From: Phycisphaerales bacterium
GTDB lineage: Bacteria; Planctomycetota; Phycisphaerae; Phycisphaerales; SM1A02
Length of the DNA stretch: 37,160 nt
Assembly: GCA_009692045.1 (NCBI GenBank)
Contig: SIAA01000020.1
Coordinates: forward strand, 1-37,160
Reading direction: 5' to 3'
Shown: in pieces, positions 1-7,310 of the stretch
Position numbering within the stretch: the first letter of the stretch is position 1
Layout: the number at the start of each line of letters is the position of its first letter
Notes under the pieces: generated by a model
What the model was told of the DNA's origin: nothing
Database searches by the model: none
The model's input: only the letters and a program-made list of their open reading frames with translations
Made by a program: the position numbers and the translations under genes

Positions 1-78
1 GGCGATGAAGGTGCCGGCTGGGTGGATGGCAGTGGTCAGCAGTGGAACATCCGCGCTCAGCTTCAGGTCGCTTTCTGA
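1..78 (+). CDS. C-terminal end of an outer-membrane porin (partial)
   Basis: The frame open from base 1 runs 25 codons to TGA at 76-78 and ends in QWNIRAQLQVAF. A terminal aromatic residue after alternating hydrophobic positions is the usual last strand of an outer-membrane beta-barrel. The end matches that of the intact porin at 749-2356 (VLRAQLQLLF), so this is probably a paralogue of the same OprP-like family. Only the last strand is visible; everything upstream lies outside the window. A near-identical copy of its last 44 bases recurs at 650-693 in a pseudogene. A strong terminator follows at 146-174. Confidence 0.7.
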   Translation, partial: GDEGAGWVDGSGQQWNIRAQLQVAF

Positions 79-80
79 TC
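37..80 (+). repeat. Direct repeat copy 1 (porin 3' end)
   Basis: This segment is nearly identical to 650-693, differing at a few bases; one difference makes CAG here and TAG there. It spans the last porin strand and stop codon. The pair marks a gene duplication, and could allow recombination between the copies. Confidence 0.8.
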
Positions 81-106
81 TGGTCTGAATCGGAGTCTGA
101 TCGGTT

Positions 107-129
107 CTGAATCCGCCTGAGGGATTCAG
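107..129 (+). other. Hairpin downstream of porin gene
   Basis: CTGAATCC pairs perfectly with GGATTCAG around a 7-nt loop (115-121). It has no following T-run. It sits 28 bases after the porin stop and just before the strong terminator hairpin at 146-169, so it may protect the mRNA 3' end or assist termination; that role is inference. Confidence 0.5.
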
Positions 130-145
130 TCAATGAGACGCAATG

Positions 146-174
146 GGGCCAGTCCGCAAGGACTGGCCCTTCTT
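146..174 (+). terminator. Rho-independent terminator after first porin
   Basis: GGGCCAGTCC (146-155) pairs over 10 bp with GGACTGGCCC (160-169) around a GCAA tetraloop, followed by TTCTT. This is the clearest intrinsic terminator in the window and closes the porin gene that ends at 78. Confidence 0.85.
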
Positions 175-223
175 CATTGCCGTTAGGTTGCGCTCTGCGG
201 GTAGTCGGCAGTAGCCATGGACC

Positions 224-691
224 TACGCGGTGCGCCTCAACTATGGCGCGGACATGGATCCTTAATGACACCGACCCAGGTGTCTTTGTCCTCCAGGACG
301 CATCTATAAGCAAGTCTCTCAGCAATGGCTGGCGGGGGAAGTTTCCAGAATCAGAGTTGGAACTCCCCGTGGTGCGAACAGCAACCCCTCCGGAATCGAA
401 CCATACAACACCATCAAGTGGACCGTTGACGCAACCGCGATGTTTGGTGGCGCCAACCTCTCCGCGGCATTCGTTGGGCAGTACTGCCAACATGCTGCTT
501 TCACCGACGATACCAACCGTGGCAGTTTTCCCAGTGACAATGATTACGGCATGGTCGTTCAGGGCGGCTACCTGCTGAGCGAAAAGCTTGAAGTCTTCGG
601 TCGCTGGGAGTACATCAACGCGCAGCATGTGGCTTATCTCGGCACTGATCAGCAGTGGAACATCCGCGCTCAGCTCTAGGTCGCATTCTGA
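224..691 (+). pseudogene. Degraded porin paralogue
   Basis: One reading frame carries porin-like sequence (from about 350: VGTPRGANSN, then MFGGANLSAAF, KLEVFGRWEY, QQWNIRAQL) that lines up with the C-terminal third of the intact porin at 749-2356 (GQTGTPSDAP, WFFGGASIFVA, KWELFGRLEW, VVLRAQLQLLF). Lesions: TAA at 263-265 and TGA at 266-268 in the same frame; loss of the two or three strands that in the intact porin lie between KWELFGRLEW and the last strand; and TAG at 677-679 where the first porin has CAG, followed in frame by GTC GCA TTC TGA (VAF stop). The N-terminal two thirds is missing. A short frame-2 stretch at 224-262 (YAVRLNYGADMDP) may be an older piece, so the left edge is uncertain. 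A 240-base open stretch from ATG 440 remains but could not form a full barrel. Confidence 0.75.
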
Positions 692-693
692 TC
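650..693 (+). repeat. Direct repeat copy 2 (pseudogene 3' end)
   Basis: Partner of 37-80. It contains the in-frame TAG (677-679) that replaces a glutamine codon and the ancestral TGA at 689-691. Confidence 0.8.
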
Positions 694-705
694 TGAGTTG
701 GTCTG

Positions 706-729
706 CTCTGGTCCGGATCCGAACCAGAG
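706..729. promoter_or_regulatory. 24-bp dyad upstream of intact porin; possible operator
   Basis: CTCTGGT (706-712) and ACCAGAG (723-729) are inverted repeats; inside them CGGATCCG (714-721) is itself palindromic, with one C/A mismatch between. The dyad ends 7 bases before the TAGAGT hexamer at 737-742 and covers where a -35 element would lie. No T-run follows, so a terminator is less likely than a protein-binding site. The regulator is unknown. Confidence 0.45.
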
Positions 730-736
730 TCGGTGG

Positions 737-742
737 TAGAGT
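737..742 (+). promoter_or_regulatory. -10-like TAGAGT, 6 nt before the porin start
   Basis: TAGAGT is followed by GCGCGC and then GTG at 749. The distance puts a transcription start at or next to the start codon, suggesting a leaderless mRNA. No Shine-Dalgarno sequence is visible. Confidence 0.45.
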
Positions 743-748
743 GCGCGC

Positions 749-2356
749 GTGCTGTTTGCGACTTGCATGGACGCCACCTCTTTCGCTGGTTCGCTATTGC
801 TAGCGACTTGCTTTGCCGCGCTTCAGTCTGTATCGGATACCGCAGGTTCGGGGCAACCAGCAGGAGTAACGGTTGCTGGCTCTGCCGCGCTATCTCCGGA
901 AGAGCTGCAACTCAGACTCGAGCGTCTAGAGCGAAGAAACTCCGAACTGGAAGCGCAACTGGGCGAGATCAAGCTTGAGCAGGAAGGGCAGTGGCTCACC
1001 AAAGAGCGCGCCAAAGAGATTCGCGCCATCGTGCAGGATGTGGTGGCGGATGCCAACTCCCGCATTGCCATGCAGACCGACAGCGTGACGGCCGGATGGA
1101 ACGATGGCTTCTATCTGCAGAGCGCCGATGGCCGCTTTCGCCTTGAAGTGGGCGGTATGGTGCAGGCGAGATTCGTCTGGAGCTCCATCCGCAGCGGCTT
1201 GACTTACGAATCGGGGCCGGATCAGTACTCGACTGATCAGGTCAACAATCGCCAGGGATTCGATCACAACAACTCAGAGATCTGGCTGGGCGGGCATGTC
1301 TTGTCGCCGGACATTCAATACCAGTTGAAGGGGCGCTTCGCCAACAACGACAGCGCCTACTTTGTTAACAGCGGCACGAACTACATCGGCGAAAACTCCT
1401 CGGGGTTGATGACCATGCTGGACGCGTGGATAAAAGTGCAGCTCGATGAGCAGTGGAGTTTCCGCGCGGGACAGTTTCGCAACCCCTTTGCCCGCGAGTT
1501 CCTAGTGCTCGAGCAGTACCAGATGGCGGTGAACCGCTCCATCTTGGCCTACCACATGGGACTGGGTTACACCGAAGGGTTCGAGTTTGAGTTCGTCGAT
1601 GATGAAATCCGCTGGCGCGGCTCAATCAATGATGGCGCCAATGATGTGCTGAGCAACCAACTCGAGACCTTCGGAACTGTGGCGCAGAACTCCAGTTGGG
1701 GCCGAAGCGGCACCGAGTTTGCCGCAACCACGAGGTTCGAGTGGAAGCCCTTTGGTGGATGGAAGCAGTTTCAGTCGTTCACCAGCCCTATCGGCGATTC
1801 CCAGGGCCTGCTGGTTGGAGCCGCGTTGATGGGGCAGACGGGTACGCCCTCCGATGCGCCCGATGACAACACCACTGCTCGCAACTCCGTGATGGGGGCC
1901 ACGGCCGATGTGACATGGTTCTTCGGCGGAGCCAGCATCTTCGTGGCGGGCTACTACATGAGTGTCGAATCGAACGCGGCGCAGTTCGTGGACAACTTCA
2001 CCACTGACCCATATGTTGCCATGGGCCGCGTTCAGGAAGTCGGCATCGAGGCTCAGGCGGCTGTCTATCTGATGCCGAAGTGGGAGCTGTTCGGCAGGCT
2101 TGAGTGGGGCAGATTCAGTTCCACCGATCACCCCAGTCTTACCGCTGAGCAGGTGGCCTTCAACGATCAGCAGGCGCTCTTGAATCTGACGATGGGCGTG
2201 AACTGGTACATCGACGGCCAAGACCTGAAGTTCACTACCGACTTCGGTTATGGTTTCTACTCCATCGTGCCCGCCCTTGCTGACGATAACGCCGGATGGC
2301 GCCCCGCCAGCGCAGATCAAGTGGTGCTGCGCGCGCAACTGCAGTTGTTGTTCTGA
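749..2356 (+). CDS. OprP-like outer-membrane porin
   Basis: The 535-residue protein resembles the phosphate-selective porin O/P family: a short N-terminal hydrophobic stretch (about residues 10-25), a coiled-coil-like segment (about 50-85, LQLRLERLERRNSELEAQL), then a barrel beginning GFYLQSADGRFRLEVGG and ending in RAQLQLLF with C-terminal Phe. Many alternating aromatic/hydrophobic strands are visible. By family it would form a trimeric channel for small, often anionic, solutes; the substrate cannot be read from sequence. GTG 749 is chosen because a -10-like TAGAGT lies 6 nt upstream; ATG 767 is the alternative and leaves a signal peptide lacking positive N-terminal charge. A dyad at 706-729 may regulate it. 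It sits next to one intact paralogue end and one pseudogene, so the locus has expanded by duplication. Confidence 0.8.
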   Translation: MLFATCMDATSFAGSLLLATCFAALQSVSDTAGSGQPAGVTVAGSAALSPEELQLRLERLERRNSELEAQLGEIKLEQEGQWLTKERAKEIRAIVQDVVADANSRIAMQTDSVTAGWNDGFYLQSADGRFRLEVGGMVQARFVWSSIRSGLTYESGPDQYSTDQVNNRQGFDHNNSEIWLGGHVLSPDIQYQLKGRFANNDSAYFVNSGTNYIGENSSGLMTMLDAWIKVQLDEQWSFRAGQFRNPFAREFLVLEQYQMAVNRSILAYHMGLGYTEGFEFEFVDDEIRWRGSINDGANDVLSNQLETFGTVAQNSSWGRSGTEFAATTRFEWKPFGGWKQFQSFTSPIGDSQGLLVGAALMGQTGTPSDAPDDNTTARNSVMGATADVTWFFGGASIFVAGYYMSVESNAAQFVDNFTTDPYVAMGRVQEVGIEAQAAVYLMPKWELFGRLEWGRFSSTDHPSLTAEQVAFNDQQALLNLTMGVNWYIDGQDLKFTTDFGYGFYSIVPALADDNAGWRPASADQVVLRAQLQLLF

Positions 2357-2389
2357 CGGCAGACCTGTCTTCTCTGCGGCCACGGCGAT

Positions 2390-2395
2390 TACACT
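2390..2395 (+). promoter_or_regulatory. -10-like TACACT, 6 nt before purL ATG
   Basis: TACACT is followed by GGGTCG and ATG at 2402. No Shine-Dalgarno sequence is present in the 45-base gap after the porin. This fits leaderless transcription of purL. Confidence 0.45.
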
Positions 2396-2401
2396 GGGTC
2401 G

Positions 2402-5400
2402 ATGGCAGAGCGACAAGTCGCACGGATTGAGGTCAGACAGCTGGCGGGGGTCGATGATCCCGCGGGCAGTGGGGTAATCCGCGCCGCGGATCTGTCTGGC
2501 ATCAAGCTTGGCGGTCGCGTACAGAGTGCGGCGGTTTACCTCATCGAGAGCCAGGCGGACGCAGCGATGCTCGGGCGCATTGCGGGAGAGCTGCTCGCCG
2601 ATCCAGTGACGCAGTCGGCGACCGTGGCAGAAGGGCCGCCAACTCATCACAGCACGGCAGTCGAAGTACACCCGCTGCCCGGCGTGACCGATCCAGCTGC
2701 CCAGAGCGTGGAAACTGCTCTACGCGACCTGTTCGGAGTTGAGGCGACGGTAGTCACGGGAAGGCGATTCGAGTTCAGTGAAGCTAGTGCAGCCCTAGCC
2801 AAGACAGTGGCTGAGCGACTGCTTGCCAACACGGTGATTCAAGGGGTGCATGGCGGCGTCTTTCACCCCACCACGCTCCCCAAGGGGCACAAGCATGACG
2901 CGCCGGTACGCTCGATAGAGCTGACAACTCTCGACGGAGCCCAACTGGCAAAGCTCTCGCGTTCGGCGCACCTATTCCTCTCGTTGTCGGAAATGCAGGC
3001 AATTCAGACCGAGTATCGCCGCCAAGGGCGCGAGCCTCGCGAGATCGAACTGGAGACGATCGCACAAACCTGGAGCGAGCACTGCGTCCACAAGACTCTC
3101 AAGTCACCCATCAACTATCGCGAACTCGCGTCTGGCAAAGTCTCTCCTGCGAGCATCCGAGCCGAGGCGGCGGGCAGTTTCGCGCTGGCAAAAACCTGCG
3201 CCGAGGCGGCGGGCACTGCACTCGGCGCGCGACCCGGTCACACCGTGGATTCGTCCGGCAGCGTGAACATTGACAATCTATTGAAGTCAACCATCGCTGC
3301 GGCAACGCGCGCGCTCACTGATCCGGCGCAACCCAATCACATCGACTGGTGCCTCTCGGTGTTTGTTGACAACTCAGGAGTGGTGGCATTCGACGAAGAG
3401 CATGCTGTCTGCTTCAAGGTCGAGACTCATAATCGCCCCAGTGCCATCGAACCCTACGGCGGCGCTGCGACTGGCATCGGCGGATGTATCCGCGATGTCA
3501 TGGGTACTGGCCTCGGCGCCAAGCCCATCGCTTGTACAGATGTCTTCTGCGTCGCTCCCCCGGACATGCCTGACATTCCTAAGGGCTGCCTGCCCCCGCG
3601 CCGCGTCCTGACGCAGGTGGTGGCGGGTGTACGCGACTACGGCAACCGCATGGGCATTCCCACCGTGAACGGGGGAGTGTGGTTTGATGAGCGGCATGTA
3701 GGCAATCCGTTGGTGTTCTGCGGTACGGTCGGAGTAATGCCACGAGACAAGGTGCGCGGCCTAGTGCGTGCGGGCGATGTCATCGTTGCCCTCGGCGGGC
3801 GTACTGGTCGCGACGGTATCCACGGCGCCACATTCTCCAGCGCGGAAGTTGCCCATGCCCACGCCGACGAGTTCAGCCATGCCGTGCAGATCGGAAACGC
3901 CATCACCGAGAAGAAGGCGCTCGACCTGCTCCTGGCTGCTCGCGATTACCCCACGGGATGTCTGTATTCCGCGCTCACCGACTGCGGTGCGGGCGGCTTC
4001 AGCAGCGCGGTTGGCGAGATGGCCCGTGAACTGGGCGCGCAGGTGCACCTAGACCGAGCCCCAGTCAAATACGCCGGTCTCTCCCCCACAGAGGTGTGGA
4101 TCAGCGAGGCGCAGGAGCGCATGACTCTTGCCGTGCCACCGGCGAATGTCGGTGTGTTGCGGGCACTGTGTCTTGAGCATCAAGTGGAGATGTGTGACCT
4201 CGGGGTGTTCGGCAGCGTCGACAAGTCCATTCGCCTGTACTGGAACGCTGAGGAGATCGGCCGATTGGACACCCACTTCCTGCATGAGGGCGTACCGATG
4301 CCACGGCGTGAAGCGGTGTGGGACCCCGACCATGCCGCAGCGCAGGAGCCAGCAGTTGGCGATGGCTCAGGAGTTGGCCCAGCACTTCTCGACACTCTGC
4401 GCACACTCTTGGCGCATCCCAACATTGCCAGCAAGCAGTGGATCGTGCGCCAGTATGACCACGAAGTGCAGGGCACCAGCGTAGTGAAGCCCTTCGTTGG
4501 CGTGGGTTCGGGTGGGCCCTCCGACGCGGCTGTCATATCACCAGTACGCGGGTCATCTCGCGCTCTCGCCATTGCCAATGGACTCGCCACTGGACTCGCG
4601 GCCGATCCTTATTGGATGGCTCTGGCAGCCATCGATGAGTGTGTTCGCAATCTCGTATGTGTGGGAGCGCGAGCCGATCGCATTGCCATTCTCGACAACT
4701 TCAGCTGGCCCGACTGCGATGATCCGCGCAATCTCGGATCACTGGTGCGGGCAGCAGAGGCATGCTTCGATGGAGCGATGGCATACCGTGCGCCCTTCAT
4801 CTCCGGCAAGGACTCACTCCGGAATCAGTTTCGCACCGAGGATGGCAGGCTAATTCAGATTCCTCCCACGCTGCTCATCTCGGGGTTTGCTCCCGTTGAC
4901 GAGGACACGCGCTGTGTGACCATGGATGCCAAGTGCGCCGGCAATGCGCTGGTGATTGTTGGTGAGACTGGTGCAGCAATGGGTGGATCACACCGACTGC
5001 GGATGGGTCGGGGCGAACACCTGCCATCCGCTCTACCTCAGGTCAGCCTCACTCACGGCCCGCTCAATGCGCGCGAGGTCGCGCGCGAGATTGCCAGTGG
5101 AACTGTGCGCAGCGCCCACGACTGTTCCGAGGGCGGACTGTTACTGGCAGCAGCAGAGATGGCATTCTCCGGCGGCCTCGGCCTGACAGTCGACATCGGA
5201 GCGGTGCCCACGATTCGGAGTACGCCAAAGCTTGCGGCCAACCCTCTCACTGAAGCCGGGAGCGATGGCGATGCTTCATCCCCGTCAGCCTCCTGGTGTG
5301 AAACCACTTCGTTCGCAGAGACTCCCTCTCGCTACCTGCTGGAGATTGAGGAGGCGGAGGTCGCGGCGCTTCTTGAGAGGCTCGCCCGCAGAGGTGTTTC

Positions 5401-5530
5401 AGCCGCGAGGATCGGTTCATTCATTAGCACTGAGACAATGTCGCTGACCTGCCGCGGAGTTGCGATGGGCGAGATGAGTACAGAAAATCTGCGCCTTGCT
5501 TGGGAGAGCGGATCGAAGGGATGGCAGTGA
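2402..5530 (+). CDS. purL: Phosphoribosylformylglycinamidine synthase, PurL with fused tandem PurS-like domains
   Basis: This cytosolic enzyme makes FGAM from FGAR, ATP and ammonia (fourth step of purine synthesis). Residues about 8-75 and 86-152 are two PurS-like repeats (IEVRQLAGVDDPAG and VEVHPLPGVTDPAA starts), followed by the linker domain with TWSEHC at 223-228 and the ATP-site segment VETHNRPSAIEPYGGAATG from about 340; DCSEGGL lies near the C-terminus. At 1042 residues it is longer than stand-alone small PurL (about 740) and shorter than large PurL (about 1300) because the glutaminase is a separate gene, purQ, overlapping by 10 bases. In the large enzyme the N-terminal domain is known to mimic a PurS dimer, so two PurS-like repeats in cis fit an intermediate architecture. 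No separate purS is seen nearby. Start chosen at the first ATG after the porin, 6 nt behind TACACT. Confidence 0.95.
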   Translation: MAERQVARIEVRQLAGVDDPAGSGVIRAADLSGIKLGGRVQSAAVYLIESQADAAMLGRIAGELLADPVTQSATVAEGPPTHHSTAVEVHPLPGVTDPAAQSVETALRDLFGVEATVVTGRRFEFSEASAALAKTVAERLLANTVIQGVHGGVFHPTTLPKGHKHDAPVRSIELTTLDGAQLAKLSRSAHLFLSLSEMQAIQTEYRRQGREPREIELETIAQTWSEHCVHKTLKSPINYRELASGKVSPASIRAEAAGSFALAKTCAEAAGTALGARPGHTVDSSGSVNIDNLLKSTIAAATRALTDPAQPNHIDWCLSVFVDNSGVVAFDEEHAVCFKVETHNRPSAIEPYGGAATGIGGCIRDVMGTGLGAKPIACTDVFCVAPPDMPDIPKGCLPPRRVLTQVVAGVRDYGNRMGIPTVNGGVWFDERHVGNPLVFCGTVGVMPRDKVRGLVRAGDVIVALGGRTGRDGIHGATFSSAEVAHAHADEFSHAVQIGNAITEKKALDLLLAARDYPTGCLYSALTDCGAGGFSSAVGEMARELGAQVHLDRAPVKYAGLSPTEVWISEAQERMTLAVPPANVGVLRALCLEHQVEMCDLGVFGSVDKSIRLYWNAEEIGRLDTHFLHEGVPMPRREAVWDPDHAAAQEPAVGDGSGVGPALLDTLRTLLAHPNIASKQWIVRQYDHEVQGTSVVKPFVGVGSGGPSDAAVISPVRGSSRALAIANGLATGLAADPYWMALAAIDECVRNLVCVGARADRIAILDNFSWPDCDDPRNLGSLVRAAEACFDGAMAYRAPFISGKDSLRNQFRTEDGRLIQIPPTLLISGFAPVDEDTRCVTMDAKCAGNALVIVGETGAAMGGSHRLRMGRGEHLPSALPQVSLTHGPLNAREVAREIASGTVRSAHDCSEGGLLLAAAEMAFSGGLGLTVDIGAVPTIRSTPKLAANPLTEAGSDGDASSPSASWCETTSFAETPSRYLLEIEEAEVAALLERLARRGVSAARIGSFISTETMSLTCRGVAMGEMSTENLRLAWESGSKGWQ

Positions 5531-6363
5531 GTACCACATCCCTATATGCCCCTCGAGCGCTGGTGATCACTGCACCAGGCATCAACTGCGACTCTGAACT
5601 TGCCGCTGCCTTCGAAGCTGCCGGCGCGAGGGCGCAGAGTGTTCTTCTGGAGACGCTGAGGCGAAGGCCGGATCTCATAGATGAGTTCGACCTCATCGGA
5701 TTGCCGGGTGGATTCAGTTACGGAGATGACATCGCCGCCGGACGAATCATGGCGGCGCTCATGCGCAAGAATGTGTATCCGGCCCTGCGAGGAGCGATAG
5801 AGCGGGGAGTACCCATCATCTGCCCTTGCAATGGATTCCAGATTGCGGTTCAGTGCGGCCTTCTGCCGGGCCCGAGCGATGATCATTGGCCCGCAGAGTC
5901 CGCCGCAGCGAGCATCGCGCTCTGTCCCAATCGAGATGGGCGATTCGAAGATCGGTGGACCGCAGTCGAGATTCCCGCCCACACCTGCTGCGTATGGACG
6001 CGCGGGCTTGATTCCAGCAGTGCCATGGTGCTACCGAGCGCCCACGGTGAAGGCCGCCTGGTTGCCAGCAGCACCCTGATCGCTCACTTGTCAGAGCGCG
6101 GCCAGATTGCCCTGCGCTATGGAACTGCTGACAACTTCAATGGCTCGGCTGACGCCATCGCGGGCATCTGCGATTCATCGGGATTGGTGCTGGGATTGAT
6201 GCCGCATCCGGAACGATTCACCCGGTGGGTACAGCATCCTCGGTGGACTCGCATGTCCAAATCCGAGCGAATGGTTGATCCTCTGGGACTGCGCATCTTC
6301 AAGGCGGCAGTGCAGCACACTCGATCTTCGAATGGGCGCGAAGTGAGCGCCTGTGCCCACTGA
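5521..6363 (+). CDS. purQ: FGAM synthase glutaminase subunit PurQ
   Basis: This is a class I glutamine amidotransferase that supplies ammonia to PurL. It starts ALVITAPGINCDSE, has the LPGGFSYGDD segment, the nucleophile motif CPCNGFQ (Cys at about residue 103), and MPHPER with the catalytic His and Glu near the C-terminus. ATG 5521 overlaps the purL stop by 10 bases and has GAAGGG just upstream; a TTG start at 5500 would add 7 residues. At 280 residues it is longer than Bacillus PurQ (about 227) and closer to the amidotransferase domain of large PurL. The purL-purQ overlap implies translational coupling. Confidence 0.93.
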   Translation: MAVSTTSLYAPRALVITAPGINCDSELAAAFEAAGARAQSVLLETLRRRPDLIDEFDLIGLPGGFSYGDDIAAGRIMAALMRKNVYPALRGAIERGVPIICPCNGFQIAVQCGLLPGPSDDHWPAESAAASIALCPNRDGRFEDRWTAVEIPAHTCCVWTRGLDSSSAMVLPSAHGEGRLVASSTLIAHLSERGQIALRYGTADNFNGSADAIAGICDSSGLVLGLMPHPERFTRWVQHPRWTRMSKSERMVDPLGLRIFKAAVQHTRSSNGREVSACAH

Positions 6364-7301
6364 TGAGCGAGCGCACCCCAGTTGCGCGCGGCACTTCCGG
6401 CGTAGTTTGTAACTCCTGCGGCTACACCCTCGCGGGCGCTCTCCCCGGTGCGATCTGCCCGGAGTGCGGCACGAAGTTTGTGCTGGGCCGCAGGTTCAGC
6501 CATGACAGTCCGATCGAGGACTCACCCATCAAGGAGGTCGGACGGCTGTGCTGGCCCCTCATCTTCGGAGCGGTGTTGCTGCTGGGAGCTCTGGTACTCG
6601 CCGTCGCCATAGGAATCGCGGGCATGCAGGGGTGGATCAACTCGGCCACTTCCGAGCATTTGGCACCGCTGATTCTGCTTCTGGCCACGGGTGTGTGGAC
6701 GATTCTGATATCAGTGCCATCAACTCTTCCTCAGGCTCCGAGCATGGGATGCTCAGTCAAGTCCAAGCTCCGTCTAGCCGTCATGTGGGGGTCAATCTGC
6801 TGGTTGTTTCTGGCGCTGCAGGTAGCCGCCGACCTTCCTGTGGCGTTGAGACCCCCGCTCGCAGGTGGCGCCCTCTCAAGTGGTGCGGGCATTGCGGGCA
6901 GTGGCTTATGGGGTTCGTCATTGTTCTCGAGTCGATGGTTGATCGCGCTGACGGCGCTGGCAACGGTGCATGCCATACTCGCGGTAGCACACTGCGGTCG
7001 CATTGCCTACGGAATGAAAGACGAGTTCATTGCCAAGCTGGCATGGATTCCAGAGCTGCTCATCATGTTTAGTGGAATCGCCGCTTGCGTCAAAGTGTTC
7101 ATGGCGAGCCGCGTCGGCGCGACCGCCACAGCCGGTACCCCCATCGGCGCCCCGCCCACCAACCAGGTGACTTCCATTGATCTGCGTTTCATCTGCATCA
7201 CCGTAGTGGCGTTTCTGCTGGCCCGCACTGCGGGGCACTTGCTTCGGCATTGCTATGAGGTGCACGGCAGAGATGAGCGCCGCGTCAACCGCGGTTGGTA
7301 G
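6363..7301 (+). CDS. Zinc-ribbon multi-pass membrane protein, function unknown
   Basis: The 312-residue protein opens with a CxxC...CxxC zinc ribbon (Cys16, Cys19, Cys32, Cys35: CNSCGY and CPECGT), then a polar linker and about six membrane segments (near residues 60-85, 98-117, 135-158, 190-212, 222-243 and 275-297). The architecture is common among uncharacterised planctomycete proteins; the ribbon would face the cytoplasm if the first helix exits from there. Its ATG shares one base with the purQ TGA, so it is co-translated with the purine genes, but no functional link to purine synthesis can be read from the sequence. Confidence 0.75.
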   Translation: MSERTPVARGTSGVVCNSCGYTLAGALPGAICPECGTKFVLGRRFSHDSPIEDSPIKEVGRLCWPLIFGAVLLLGALVLAVAIGIAGMQGWINSATSEHLAPLILLLATGVWTILISVPSTLPQAPSMGCSVKSKLRLAVMWGSICWLFLALQVAADLPVALRPPLAGGALSSGAGIAGSGLWGSSLFSSRWLIALTALATVHAILAVAHCGRIAYGMKDEFIAKLAWIPELLIMFSGIAACVKVFMASRVGATATAGTPIGAPPTNQVTSIDLRFICITVVAFLLARTAGHLLRHCYEVHGRDERRVNRGW

Positions 7302-7304
7302 GCT
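7299..7304 (+). promoter_or_regulatory. -10-like TAGGCT, 6 nt before permease ATG
   Basis: TAGGCT overlaps the stop of the upstream gene and is followed by TGAGAC and ATG at 7311. The spacing matches the porin, purL and purE examples. It could give the permease its own leaderless transcript inside the operon. Confidence 0.35.
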
Positions 7305-7310
7305 TGAGAC

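Noticed and set aside
177-578. 133-codon plus-strand open frame near the porin remnant
   Set aside because: It reads the pseudogene region in a different frame from the porin homology and has no porin-like content.
1622-2671. Long minus-strand open frame (349 codons) across the porin and purL
   Set aside because: It is antisense to two clear genes, low in recognisable motifs, and spans the intergenic gap; a shadow of GC-rich codon use.
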